A DNA stretch of 64,000 nucleotides from Chrysoperla carnea (GCF_905475395.1 NC_058339.1:71948520-72012519); one strand, 5' to 3'. Shown: positions 35,672 to 48,743, counted from the first letter of the stretch. Translations and numbers: made by a program. The notes: generated by a model not told the origin, from the letters alone.

Positions 35672-36650
35672 ACAAGTGAAAACAAACAATTGACTGATTT
35701 AATTGTTGAAATATCATGTTGATTACTCTATCACATTACACATATACCTATACATGCCACACATACATAACTGATAATACCATATTAATACATACTATAA
35801 CATTTGAATCTAATGTGTGCCTTCGTGAGTAAATTTATTTTTTTTTTTGGGTAAGGAACATTTTTTACATTTAAACTTTCGTTCTATCTCTAACGGTTTG
35901 CAAGATGGGTCCTACGGACCCAAGATCCAATTGACCTACGTTGCTCATTTACAAATTCGACCTCACTTTTTACGTCCTGAGTGCGCTGTAAAAATTTACA
36001 GCTTGATATCTTTTTTCGTTTTTGATTAAGCGTGTTCACAGACGGACGAACGCGCAGCCGAAAATGGATTAATTAGGTGATTCTATGAACACCTATAACA
36101 AAATTTTTTTCGTAGCATCAATATTTTTAAGCGTTACAAACTTGAGACTAAACTTAGTATACCTTGCATATTACATACTAGCTGGGAACTACCCGCTTTG
36201 CTGGGCAACATCCCCACTTGCACCCCTCCCTCCACATTTCCTTGTGTTGGATAACAGTTTTGTAATGTACACGTCATGCTCTTTTATTTGATACCCCACT
36301 TAGGTATATTTGTAAATATTCGATATTTCCTTCCCACTTTCTCGCTACACCTTTCTACCCTCCGAAGGTTAAAAAAATTTCTAAATGTAATTTAAAACAT
36401 TCTGACCAAGTTTTGAACTATTAAAAGCCATAATTTAAAAATATGAATTTTTTATTCATGAACACCCCCGCAACCCCCCTTGTGGGTGGAATTTCGTAAA
36501 ATCCGTTCTTAGCTGACCTCTACTTGGCAAAAGGAATATTCCTGCCAAATTTCAAGTCTCTAGGTCTTATAGTTCCAGAGATTTCGTGATGAGTGACTAT
36601 CTATATCTATAGAAAGTCTCCTATATATTTATAGATATGCATGGTATAAA
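35672..36650 (+). repeat. ACAAGTG-family repeat split by a Helitron
   Basis: The family sequence runs 35672-36177 and resumes at 36636-36650. Removing 36178-36635 gives 'ttacatatatgcatggtata', identical to the intact copy ending at 53996. Most family modules are present, including 'gttgctcatttac' and 'gcatcaatatttttaagcg'. Confidence 0.85.
36178..36635 (-). mobile_element. Helitron-like non-autonomous element with a reconstructable empty site
   Basis: On the minus strand it starts TCTATAAATATATAGGAGAC and ends GCCCAGCAAAGCGGGT, then AGTTCCCAGCTAG. It is flanked by A on the left and T on the right, with no target duplication. This fits Helitron rules (5' TC, 3' hairpin and CTRR, insertion between A and T). 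The insertion splits an ACAAGTG repeat whose uninterrupted copies give the exact empty site. No Rep/helicase coding is present. Confidence 0.85.
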
Positions 36651-36822
36651 AATATGGTGGGAGTGCCAATAAATCTATAGTGTATAGTTAGAATAGATAT
36701 ATTAACCATTTTAATTACGCTTCCACCTTTTTTTTACTGCATCTACAGACATTATAAAAAATGAACAAAAAAAAGGAAAAAATAATTTTAAGGTAAATAC
36801 TTCAATCAATAATTTATTTGTG

Positions 36823-36907
36823 GGGAATTTCGCTTTGAAGTCGATGCTGATGAATCGATTTGTATCCAAGCATATGGTTAGGGTGACTTCAAAGCGTAAT
36901 TGCTCAA
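36823..36907. repeat. Short inverted repeat (85 bp)
   Basis: The ends 'gaatttcgctttgaagtcg' and 'tgacttcaaagcgtaattgc' pair over about 16 bases. It may be a small MITE. Confidence 0.5.
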
Positions 36908-37574
36908 AATGAAATTATTTATTAACTGGACTATTTACTTTTTACTTTTTGTGCATTTTTTGTTGGTGTTGGTTATATTTTTTACAAAAAATGTCTATTT
37001 TGCAATACTTAGTGACTTTAAGTCTACCTTCGTACGTAAAAAAAAAAATTAAATTACACGTATTAGTATTTAAAAAAAGACCATTTGAGACCACCTTGAG
37101 TATTAGCCCTTTCCAACACATGGTTTGTTACTACCGAACGGATTTAAATGAAATTCGAAACGGAAATATTTTTAATTTTAAAGACGGGCTAATTAGTGTT
37201 ACCTCGTTTCCAGATTTGGTTGGGAGATCTCGTGTAGTTTCTTCCAACTCTCGACATCAATATAAATTCTTCAGAAAAAAGTAAACATGTACAGAAAGAG
37301 ATTTTTTTATTCTTTGTTTCATATTCATGTAAGCGACTGTTCTGAGAAGCTTTTAAAAAAAAATTATTTAAAGAATGTTTATTTACATTTTTAATTATGA
37401 GAAAACAGGATGTATAAATAAAACTATGTAAAAATGTACGACATAAAAAATGTCGTACAGTTTTAAGATTCGTTGATATAATTAGATTAATTTCACTATC
37501 TTCCTACTTCTCGGCACTTTGAAGTGGCAGGCCAAATGCTACTTTTAACAGTAAGAAAATATTTTACTGGTAAT
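36908..37574. other. Spacer with a chance 111-codon frame
   Basis: The plus frame 36949-37284 is low-complexity and unlike any family I know. A short perfect hairpin (TGTACGACAT/ATGTCGTACA) lies at about 37435-37459. Confidence 0.3.
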
Positions 37575-38250
37575 TATACCATGTATGTATATATGAATTA
37601 TGCATAGTATATTAAGTTTAGTCCCAAGTTTGTAACGCTTAAAAATATTGATGCTACCAACAAAATTTTGGTATTTGTTGCGTGCGTAGCCATGGAAGGG
37701 CAATAAATCGACACAAGCGCTTCCAGTGCATAATTTTGGCGTTAAAGGAGGCTGTTATGACTAATTTTTAATTCCTTACATGTAAATGTTATACTAAATG
37801 TCAAATTAAAATAATTAAAAATAACAATTAATTAAATTTGTTGCAAAAAAATTAAAAATAAGATACCAAATTGCACAAATATTATTTTTTTAATGTAAAT
37901 AAATTTGTTAGACAATAATATTAAATTTTTAATGTAAGCCATAAATGATATCCGTACAATTATATATGCATCAACACAATTATATTCTTAAAGTAGTGTA
38001 TCGTACATAGAATCATCTAATTAATCCATTTTCGGTTATCCGTCCGTCTGTCCGTTTATCTGTGAACACGATAACTCAAAAACGAAAAAAGATACCAAGC
38101 TGAAATTTTTATAGGGCACTCAAGACGTAAAAAGCGCACTCAGGACGAAAAGTGAGGTCGAGTTCGTAAAAGAGCAACATAGGTCAATTGGGCCTTGTTA
38201 ACCGTTAGAGATAGAACAAAAGCTTAAATATAAAAAATGTTTTTTTTCCC
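37575..38250 (-). repeat. ACAAGTG-family repeat split by a roughly 330-bp insert
   Basis: Family sequence occupies 37575-37674 ('tataccatgtatgtatat' to 'caaaattttggtat') and resumes at 38004-38250 ('acatagaatcatctaatta' to 'agatagaacaaaag'). The 329 bases between are foreign and very A/T-rich after an opening 'gcgtgcgtagccatggaagg'. Confidence 0.7.
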
Positions 38251-40069
38251 TTGTCCATACTAAATGTTAGAGATTGTTACAGAATTAAGTATGATGACCT
38301 GTTGTATTATTACTATACTCGTATAATAATAATATAATATATAAACTCATTAAACTCATTTTCATATTTGTAATAAAATCGATAAAAATATATTTATTTA
38401 AACCTATAGGTATTGTACGTATGTTGTAATGGTAACATACATAAGGTAAAACTTATCAAACATTATTAATTATTCAATATGTAATTGTATATTTTTATAT
38501 CAGTTATCAGTTTTTATTATTTACAATGAATATCATTTTTAATAATAATATCTGATAGAAGAAAGTTTATTGTACAATTTTTAGGTATATCAAACAACTG
38601 CGACAATCGTTATTCGTTAATTTTATATATATGCAATTTTACGTCAGCCTTCAATAATTAAATCAAGTTTGGTGACATAAACATGCATTTCAAATTAAAT
38701 CTGGTCGTCATCAGTGCGAATTAGCTCCATAAGTCCATAAGTTTCCATATGGACTAAGAGATAGAGACGTGTTCTGCTCGTGATCCGTAAGTCTTCCAAT
38801 CTTGTTGTCATTATGTAAAGGGGGTGTGTGGGGAACCTTTTTCGGCAATGGCGGATAAAATGACTGATACTGGGGTGGAGCATGAGAGGGTGAAAGTAAA
38901 AATCTGCTCGTGATATGTAATATGTCCGCCCTTTTTCCAATATAATTTGCGACACCTAAGAAGTGAAAATTGAAGTAGGCGGATGACTAGGTCTTGCCTA
39001 AGGACTGAAAATAAATAAATTAAAAAAAAAATTATATTTTTTGCTTTGCCATTTCATAAATTAGGGGAAAGGAAATAAAATAGTGTAAGTAATGTTAAGT
39101 TTGGAGTTTAAATAAATTTTCTTTTTCTTTTCTTTCTATTTGTTCAAATGAAAATACGTAATATGAATTTCCCATTGAAGTTTATAGTCGCACCTTCATA
39201 TATTTAGTAGTATAATGTGTTGAGATAGCAAAAGCTCTTAAAATTATCATGTATGAGGGGCTTTGACTTATACAAACTACACAAAAAAAATGGAAGTAAA
39301 TGTAAAAATATATGTAACTTTGAGTTTTTAAATAAAAAATGTATAAAGTTTATGAAAAATTTCAGCTTCATACTTTTCATTCTAAGGTGCAGCTTATTTT
39401 TCACCTTCCTTGATTTAATACAATGTATGAAATGTTATGCCCTGGTTTTCTCGCTTCCTCTTAAATAAATTACTTATTATTTATTCTTCTGTATAATTAG
39501 AAAACCGAATCTTTATTATATTGATGAAGAGAATATTTCAAAATGTTCCTTGAAGCACTCTTGCTACTTAGAAACATTTTGTGTAAAATAATTTTTTATT
39601 AATTAATAAAATCACACCACAAAAACATCTTCATTGAATGAAATTTACTTAAATTATCATGGTTGTGTAAATATAATTAGTTTGAAAACTTATGTGGTTT
39701 TGGGTTTTTGGTTATAACATTTATATTATATTGCCATACCAGGCACTATTTCAATATAAAAGGCTTTATAAACACACATATAATAATATATTAACTAAAT
39801 TTGAAGGTAATAATCTGAAATGGGTGAATGATTTAATATAAACCAAAAACATATTCATCACAATATTCATCTACTAGCATTAATATGCTATGAGAGAGCA
39901 AAAACTCGTTGAAAAACTGATAGTAAATATTAGCAAAAGCATTTTGCAATGTGGCAACCTTTTTCTTAAAATAGAACTACAATAACCGTCTCAAATTAAG
40001 TTTCACCCGGAGTTAAATAAATAGATGCATATTAAGAAGCCCTACTAATATATAACAATACTGTTAAAA
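38251..40069. other. Intergenic region with one less A/T-biased block
   Basis: The block 38695-39005 is richer in G and C and has an 86-codon minus frame (38695-38955), unrecognised. It may be part of an old repeat. Nothing else was found. Confidence 0.3.
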
Positions 40070-40285
40070 TAAGTTTTTCGAGAACGGAGCTCTAACCTCG
40101 CACTTGAAACATAACTAAGAACACTCTCCGTTAAATTACCTTTCAAATGAAACCAAAAAAACTAAAATTAGTTCATCCGTTTAGACGCTACCATGCCACA
40201 GACAGACAAACACACAGACACACACATATAGCGGTCAAACTTACAATTATTACCCGTTTTTTTTAATTCGGGGGTTAAAAATGAA
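40070..40285 (+). repeat. Interspersed repeat R1
   Basis: 'cttgaaacataactaagaac', 'actctccgttaaattacc', 'ttcatccgtttagacgc', a CAGACA/CACACA tract and 'ttcgggggttaaaa' are in the same order as the other copies. Confidence 0.7.
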
Positions 40286-41145
40286 ATATAGAAAAAACAT
40301 TTGAAAAAGATTTTGTGACCAAAAATTTAAAATATATGGCCGATTCAAACCATTTGCTATTGCTTAAAGTTTGAAGAACATTAATTTGAATTTGAGGTCT
40401 TGCTTTTACTTTTAAAATTTATGGCCTGCAGATATATAGGCAAAGATGCTTTGGGAAATATGTAGGCCTAAGGGCAACAGATTCCAAAAAAGATAATACT
40501 ATATGTAGTTTTTATTATTTTGATTATCATTCCCTACATCATTTTTTGAAAAATTGAAAAATTCATCATAAATTTTGTTCGCAAGCTACAAAATTTTGAA
40601 TTTTTCCAGTATTTTTGTATTTTTTTATCAGTTTTAAGAAAAAATGCATTATTCGATTTAAAAAAAAAAATCTGTTATCTTTTCAATATTTGAGGAAATT
40701 TGCTTAGCTAACGCGTATCCTGCATAATTTTTCTTTTAAGATACGGTTGATTTGTGGACAGAGAATATTCTAGAAAATACTTTCGGATACTTAGGAAGTT
40801 ATTAAAATTATAAATCAAATACTATATTATATGTATATGTGAATAGAATAAGCTTTAGTACAGCCAACATTTATCATTATAATATAAAGTGTTTGTCATA
40901 TGAAAATTTAGTGCTTTTTCATGTTGTTAAAAATATGATTTTACAAGGGCTTCTTATAAAATAAAATGAAGGAACACGAAAAACTTATACCTTTTATCTC
41001 AAGTTGATAATTAATTTTTATTGATTATATACCCAAATTATTTAAATAATAGTTATTTACGATACTATTTGAGATAACAGCATTATTAATGTACACCTGC
41101 GAAATTTGCACAACGAGAGCGTAGCACTAGTTGGAAAATCGCAGA
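40286..41145. other. Intergenic A/T-rich region
   Basis: No feature is supported. Confidence 0.25.
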
Positions 41146-42015
41146 AGTACGTTAATAATATGTTAATAACACGTTAATAACACGTATATCGTACAAAACT
41201 TTATCTACGACTCTAAAATGTGAAACGATAATTATACTATGTATATATGAAATATATCAAGTTATATTAAGTTTAGTCCCAAGTTTGTAACGTTTAAAAA
41301 TATTGATGCTATCAACAAAATTTTGGTATAGGTGATCATGAAATCATCTTATTAGTCCATTTCCGGTTGTCTGTCCGTCTGTCTGTCCGTAAGCACGATA
41401 TCGCATAAAACGAAAAGATATATCAAGCTGAAATTTTTATAGCGTGCTAAGGAAGTAAAAATTGAGGTCGGGTTCGTAAATGAGCAACATCGGTTAATTG
41501 GGTCTTGGGTCCGTAGGACCCATCTTGTAAACCGTTAGAGATAGAACAAAAGTTTAAATGTGTAAAATGTTCCTTGTAAAAAAAAATAAACAACTTTTGT
41601 TTGAAACATTTTTTTGTAAGCATCATTGTTTCCCCACGAGGGCGCAAATTAGGTGCAAATTTTATAGTATATTATATGGGAATATCAGTTATGAATGTGT
41701 GGCTATCTAAGAGTGATTATCTTTCTCTATTTACATGACGTAAAAAAATAAACGATTGCGTTATTAACACTGTCTATACATGGTATTTCAACAATTAACT
41801 CAGTCAATTGTTTGTTTTCACTTGTTATTATTTAAAATTTGTCATGACTTATTGAGAAAAATAGAAAATTAAAATAGTTACTAGAGTAACTGAATTCATT
41901 GCCGCCCTAGTGCAGATATTAAATCATTATCACACAATGGCGTTAATGAACTATTTTTTCCACGCATTCTGAGTGAGAAAAGTACTTCTTTTCTCACGGG
42001 CGTAGAGTAGATAAA
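41146..42015 (+). repeat. Interspersed repeat R3, copy split by an ACAAGTG element
   Basis: Left part 41146-41232 ('ttaataacacgtatatcgta', 'aaaactttatctacg') and right part about 41827-42015 ('tttaaaatttg', 'agaaaattaaaatag', 'tctcacgggcgtaga') are together colinear with the uninterrupted copy at 23529-23820. Confidence 0.7.
41233..41826 (-). repeat. ACAAGTG-family repeat, near-complete, inserted in R3
   Basis: It runs from TATACTATGTATATATGA to 'gttttcacttgtt'. All family modules are present, including 'ggtcgggttcgtaaatgagc', 'gggtccgtaggacccatc' and 'ccgttagagatagaac'. Because the flanking R3 copy is known, this insertion gives the best estimate of the family's ends. A short A/T-rich duplication (ATT/ATTAT) may flank it but cannot be separated from element sequence. 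Confidence 0.85.
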
Positions 42016-44572
42016 AACTTTATAAATTAATACTTGTGTACAAAATTTCTAAGGTTGATATGACAATCACTTAAATATATTCCTTTTTTCCATATAAATG
42101 CGGCATGAAGTAAAATACTACTGTAGTTTCTAATATGGTTCTTTAAGTATCCTCCAAAACACATTCAAAATATTTAGTAAAAAATTTAACAAGCACATTA
42201 AAACGTTTACACTAACCTTTCCTCATGTTATGTACGCCATTGTTTACTTTTGCCTCAAAATAGTAATTCATAAATTCAATTTCATTGTTTGACTAAACTG
42301 GCCTCAAAACTGCTGAATTTGCTCCGAATAGCTGCATTTTGATATATTTCATTTTGAAAGGGAAAAATCCCGTTTAAATTAAGATAAAAGGCTCTAAATT
42401 TACGATAAATTACAAGGTCTGATGAATCAAGAATCTTAGAATCATGGAATTAACTTTTTATTGGATCGTAAGAAAAGTTAAATGTGAAGAAATTTGCTCT
42501 ATGAATAAATTTAATAAGTACTGAGTATCGATAGAGCCTTCGCCATCGTGAATGTTTTCTCGGCAAAGCAAAATCTATCCTTTTTTTTAAATTGTGTAAA
42601 CTTGTAATACCTATACTCACATGTTAAAATGACTTATTAGAGAAATTTTTTTTTTTGTTTCTCTAAGAAATATTAGAGAATTAATTTTTTATTTTGATTC
42701 TTTTTTTCTTTTGTCAGGTTTTACGCACAATTGTGAATATCAAGACGCGTTTTGACTTTATATGATTACATTTACATTTTCAACCGCGATATATATCAAA
42801 TTGTTTGTTTATGGTGTAAAAAACAGTGGCCTCGGATGAAACAACAAAGCTATTTTCAAGGTAAGCTTCCAAAATATTTAGTTAATCCTTGTACCATTTG
42901 CCTTAATGCACCATCCATAAAAAGCTATTAGTTACCGTTTTAGGCATTATGCTGCAGCTAGAAAATCGAATTATAGCAGTGTACATTTTGAGCTTGTATT
43001 TTGGCTTTGCAATAAAAGTTCGTTTAATTATCTAGAAACATAATAAGTTAGAATAACTACCTATTAGTAGTTTTTTGCCATGTAATTAGTAAATGTTAGG
43101 AATTTTAATCCAGCCTATATCTTAAATTGTAGTTAGGCTTCGATTTTAAATGTTTTGTTGAGCTTTTGAACCGTTTGATTACCCATACTGTATAACAGTT
43201 TAATATTTATTTGCTAAACTTCTTCATTTAAGAATTTTAGTTTAGATTTTTATATTTTATGAAATTGTAAAGGAAATTTGGTTTTCTCAAGCCGAAAGTT
43301 TGGAAGAAGTACAGACTATAATCTGAGAACAAACAATAACAATATCACTGAAAAATATATTATATCACAAACCTGGACAGACTTTGACATTGGTTTACTC
43401 CTTATGGCTTTTAACAAGAAAGGTATGCTCCGAAGTGTCTATTTGTTTAGAATCTAAAATAGTTTACGGTTATTAAAAGGATTATAAGAGGAATTTTAAT
43501 TTTCAATACACATTCCTATGAAAAGGTTTTGGGGAATGAGAATAATGTTTTTGGGGATAATTTTTTTTGTTTATTCATTCATCTCTGAATTTCTTCAAGT
43601 GTTACTTTGAATTGAAAAAGTAAAAAGAAATTTTTTTTTTGTAAGTGATTTTAATAATGGAAAACACCATTGCTTTTCAGTTTATAACAAGAATTAAATT
43701 TATATTACATTATTCAATTTTTTCCAGATTAATATATTAATTTAAAAAAATAATTGTTATGATACTCTGTATTTACGCTGAGGGAGTCTCACCTCAGAAC
43801 ATACCTCTCTTGCTTTCTTACGAGTAAACTGAGTAACCGGTACCCACCGATGTTATATTCTGTGTAATGTGTACAAATTTATTTCCTGCTCTATATGTCC
43901 TTAGCTATAAAACTTAAAAAGGTACGAAATTACTCTTATGGTAATGTGAGAGTGGCTCCATGGTCGATTCATAAACTGGGTAATTTTTGGGGTTTCTATA
44001 TCATTAATGAGATGAAGATTTAATGTAGCTTTTTTGAAAGCGGAGATCTTACATTGTGATCTTACTTTGATTAGAATTTTTTTTGAAACATCTTTTTCCG
44101 TTGATTACTCAGTTTAGATTTAATGATTACAGTGAAAAGTGAAAATTTGAAAAGTTTTTGATTTCTTTGGTTTTAAACAGGTCAAATTTATGTCAGAAAA
44201 ATCTTTAAATTTTGATGGTACTTGTCCCTAACACAGTGGCATTATTGATGGACTAAAAAGCAACTTGAAAAGAGTTTTCCTTCAAAATTGAATGAATTTA
44301 GTGTAATAAGTTTGACTCACACCAAAATTGCTTTTATTTGGTTACCGGAAATTTTCTGGTACGGAAAAGTACCCGTAGTTCCCTAATTGACCTGTAATCT
44401 ACTTTTGTAAGCTAATAGGTAATTTATTACACAAGTAAAATTCAACAGATGAAATGTAATTAAAAAAAAATCTTTTTTAGTCGAAAATAAGAATTAATGA
44501 TGCCTGCAATACTACAAAGTTAAAACACGGTCGTTGTAAGTAAGGTGTGTGTTATTTAATTTTGTTTTTATA
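42016..44572. other. Intergenic A/T-rich region, nothing recognised
   Basis: There are no open frames above 60 codons and no bounded repeats in 2.5 kb. Confidence 0.3.
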
Positions 44573-45411
44573 GCCCGTCACATGCCATCAAAAAATGTAC
44601 CGATTTGATACACTTCTGCCTCTATATGAAAACAGTGCATGCTGGGCAGACAAACAATATTATACAAATAAGTATAATCGTTTTTATTATTTGTTTTATG
44701 AAAAAACTTATTCCTTAAACGCAAAATGAAATAATTAGGTATCAATTTATTGCATTCGTATTCGAGGCTTGCCGAAAAAAAAATTACTTATACAATTTAT
44801 GATATAATTTCGTAACTAAATTTTGATACCTGTTACGCATATCGGAACTATTTCTCCTGGTTAATTGCTACAATAAAACTCTTCAGAATCCTGATAATAA
44901 AAAAATATTGGCAAAATTTTAACAATATCTTAAACAAATCCTTAAGGAATAATCTCGTTTTTTTTCGACCAATAATGGTATAGCTTTTGATATTTTTTTT
45001 GAGTAACCCTAATTGATTGTTAAAACTGATTTGTAGGAAACCGCCTTCGAACCGGTCATATATGTTTCATGAGTAATATTATTCGTCTCCTTCTCCTGTA
45101 TCGTTTCAAGGTAGTTTGGCCGTAAACCCGTAATATTGTGTGAAGCGAGACATTTATAATTAAGGAATGCTTTAAAAAACTAACATTTATTAAAACAAAG
45201 AATTAAGAAATGAAACTTTGCAATGGTTTGTGTATATTGAATTTTATAAACACTACGTCTAAGTATTTTGTACAGTAACCTGACTGTCGTCACATATAGT
45301 GCATGTATGTATGAGCTACTTTTTATCAACTTTACTGTAATAGTGAAACTACCCTAATATGATGTCAGAAGTATATCTAGTCAGTATATTTTTTAATAAC
45401 ATGTGACGAGC
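44573..45411. mobile_element. TA-flanked element with about 45-bp inverted ends
   Basis: The left end GCCCGTCACATGCCATCAAA and the complement of the right end GCTCGTCACATGTTATTAAA are about 80 percent alike over some 45 bases, both continuing to 'acttctg'. TA dinucleotides flank both sides (44571-44572 and 45412-45413), as in Tc1/mariner-type insertions. No transposase is encoded, so it is non-autonomous; the superfamily is an inference. Confidence 0.7.
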
Positions 45412-46892
45412 TATTACGGTGATCCTTACTAATGTTATTCTATCTTTGTTCCGTTGACCTATTTTACATAACATAATAATGTTATCTATCTTTTACATTT
45501 TAAGTTGTTTTAATTTGTGCTTTCTATGTTACCTAATATAGAAGTTTAGAGTAGTGCTTTTAACTTTAATATATTTTAAACTAAATTTTGAGAAAATATT
45601 TTAGAAATTTTTTAAATTGTATTATTTCATATTTAATTTAAGTTTATTTATTTATGTTTTTTTATACCTAAGTAGATGGATCTTTTATAAGATTATTTTA
45701 ATAAGTTCATTTTAATACTTTAGTTAAACGAGTTAAAATAAAAATAAAAAGTTTCTGAGATAAAATAGTAAATTTTTTAATAATTTATACCGTGTGTCCA
45801 GTTTTGTTGGCACCATTCGAAATACTTTTTTATGAAAAATAATTTATTACTGATAAAAAGATTTGCATGGCTTTTGTTTGCATTTTGTATAACTTAAAAA
45901 TTATTTTTACTTGAGCTGTAATTTCGAAGATGAACGATTTTTAAATTCGGCTAAAACATTTATACCTCCAAAAATATTCAGACTGACTTTAACGGCATTA
46001 ATATACATACGGGACGGCAAAAGATCCGCGAAGAAAGACTAAAGCTAAAACACAAAATAAAACTCTCAATTCGAAACATTAAAACATTTTAGATGGATTT
46101 CATTTCTTGCAACCTGTCTTCTACAGTTTTAAAATCTACTTTTTTTTTATGGTCTCGTATTCTCGTATAGATGGATATATAATGTTGTAGAAACCATTAG
46201 CACCAATAACCACTAAGTTGAAATGATATCTACTGTTTATTTCTGTTTAACTAATTTATTGATGTTTAAAACTTTTCAATTTAAAACAGCAGCCGTATAT
46301 TTTAGGCAATATTCTTCTTCCTTCATTCAATTTTACATAAATGTCTTGTAAATATACATCTGATAAATAAATTATTTATACTATTTTAAATACTGATTTA
46401 TTATGTTCAAATAATGAAGATAAATAAATTATGTTCTAGAGTTTGATTTGGTATAAATTTTATCTAATAAATTAAATAAAGGTGTTTGGTCATAAATTAA
46501 ACGTGAAAGAAAAGGCGAAATGTAAATCTAAAATTCGTCGTATTTCATACAATAAGTAAAACAAAGGCTCTTAATTTTTACTTCCGTGCTTTGTTCCTAA
46601 ACTGCTCGTATTTTGTTGATTTTCACCAGCAAAATCAACAACATATAAAATATTATCAAAAATTTAAAATGACAATTTGTTAAAAAATCAAAATATAAAA
46701 AAATTTCAATACATATCAAATATAGGTATTTACTTTATTTTAAATTAAATAATGTAAAATATATTCGATTATAATCGGATTTGCAAAAATCGAATTGCAC
46801 CAAAAAAAAAAAAAAAATATCATTTCATTTTAAAAGGTTTATCGTATATCGTATTTTATTTATTTTTTTATTTGAAATGTTCAGTTTGTTTT
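45412..46892. other. Intergenic region, nothing definite
   Basis: 'taccgtgtgtccagttttgt' near 45788 looks like a generic repeat end, but no partner end was found. Confidence 0.25.
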
Positions 46893-47334
46893 TATACCAT
46901 GCATATATGTAATATGCAAGGTATACTAAGTTTAGTCCCAAGTTTGTAACGCTTAAAAATATTGATGCTAACCAAAAAAATTTTGGTATAGGTGTTCATA
47001 AAATCACCTAACTAGTCCATTTCCGGTTGTCTATCTGTCGTCTGTCTGTCAAAAAAGAAAAAAGATACCAAGCTGAAATGTGAGGTCGAGTTCGTAAATG
47101 AGCAACATAGGTCAATTGGGTCCGTAAGACCCATCTTGTAAACCGTTAGAGATAGAACAAAAGTTTAAATGTAAAAAATGTTTGAAACATTTTTCCGTAA
47201 ATTAGGCGTAAATTGTATAGTATGTAATTATGGGAATATCAGTTATGCATGTGTGTGTAATGTGATAGAATCATCAACACTGTTATGCATGGTATTTCAA
47301 CAATTAACTCAGTCAGTTGTTTGTTTTCACTTGT
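46893..47334 (-). repeat. ACAAGTG-family repeat
   Basis: It runs from TATACCATGCATATATGT to 'ttttcacttgt'. It is shorter than the 41.2 kb copy through deletions around the (CTGT)n tract and after 'tttgaaacatttttccg'. The next copy, in the same orientation, begins 131 bases downstream. Confidence 0.85.
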
Positions 47335-47465
47335 ATTTTTGTTTTTTTTTTTGTGTTTTTACGTTTGATATTCATAGTACTTAATATATATATATGTTTT
47401 ATTGATTTTACAGGATAAAAAAACATGGAATATAAACTATCTTTTTATTTCTTATATAGACTTTT

Positions 47466-48065
47466 TATACCATGTATATATTTAATATATCAAGGTATAC
47501 TAAGATAAGTCACAAGTTTCACTTAAAAATAATTAACGCTTAAAAATATTGATGTTAACAAAATTTGGGGAAGACTATGAAATCACCTAATTAGTCCATT
47601 TTCGTTTTTCTGCCTGGTTGGTCGGCACGATAACTCAAAAATGCAAAAAGATATCAAGCTGAAAGTTAGACTGAGTTTGAGAATGAAACCGTTAGAGATT
47701 GAACAAAAGTTTAAATGAAAAAAAAAGTACCTAATAAAAAAAAATCAACATTTTTTGTTTGAAACATTTTTTCGTAAACAACACTGTTTACCCACGAGGT
47801 CGCAAATTAAGTTAGGAACATTATATATACAGGTACCTACCCTATTATATATATTTTAAATTTATGCATGTATTATGTATGTGTTTGTTTGTTTATTACT
47901 ATATCTACAGAGGAAGTGAAAGGAAAGATAGTTTTATAACTTTGTGTGTAAGAGTAGCTATCTTTCTTTTCTTACATGACGTAAAAAAACAAAGCATTGC
48001 GTAATCAATACTGTCTATATATGGTATTTCAACAACTAACTCAGTCAGCTGTTGTTTTCACTTGT
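47466..48065 (-). repeat. ACAAGTG-family repeat
   Basis: It runs from TATACCATGTATATATTT to 'gttttcacttgt'. It carries an extra (GTTT)n and 'actatatctacagaggaagt' module shared with the 54.1 kb copy, marking a subfamily. Confidence 0.85.
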
Positions 48066-48743
48066 TTTTGTTAGTATTCGATGTATTCGATACATATACC
48101 CTGCGAATGTTCTTTCACCCGATAAGATTATGAATTCGTTTTATCAAAGAAAGAAAACGGTTTCCAAAAATTAAAATATATTAGTTATGAGAACAAAACT
48201 TTACCGACAGGTATCAAATTTAAATAAAAAATCTTAAATCGCCCAGAAAATTTAATGGAAAAGCTTGTCTTGGAAACTGCCTGCCATGTTGTACGGATTA
48301 TGTTTCATAATTCGTAATGAAATGATTTTCATACTTATCTACAGCAGAAAACAAAGAGCCAAATATTTGAAAATCGAAAAACTGACTGTGAAAAACTGTT
48401 TTAACGATGATGTGAAAAAATTATAAATAGTGAAAACAATAGATGTAAGCTTTAATTTAAGACGTTTACCGATACATAAAGTTACCCAGAAACTTTAAAC
48501 AAAGTTAAGTCAAAAACTACTTTTTCTGTCGCCATTTAAAGAATCTAATTTGAGAATCCTTGAGAATGTGAAGTCATCATTCCTACTATGAATTCTATTA
48601 CCTATCCAAGTGTATTATTGGCACGGGTCCAATTCTTAACCGTATTTATTCTAAACCAATAAATTGAAATTTATACAAAACATAGTTTCTTACCAATAAA
48701 TCTCTTCTGTATGATAAGAAACAATACCTTTACACAATAAGGA
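48066..48743. other. Spacer between opposed ACAAGTG copies
   Basis: No gene or other repeat was recognised. Confidence 0.25.

Noticed and set aside
36949..37284. 111-codon plus-strand open frame
   Set aside because: Low-complexity start (MCIFCWCWLYF), no family resemblance and no splice or promoter context.
38695..38955. 86-codon minus frame as a gene
   Set aside because: Composition is more protein-like than neighbours, but no family was recognised and no exon context was seen. Left as an unidentified block.
41447..41647. 66-codon minus frame, with similar frames at 35847-36029 and 53542-53757
   Set aside because: They share a sequence such as 'FRSISNGLQDGSYGPK' only because they lie in copies of the same ACAAGTG repeat. 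The frame is broken in most copies, so it is not a conserved protein.
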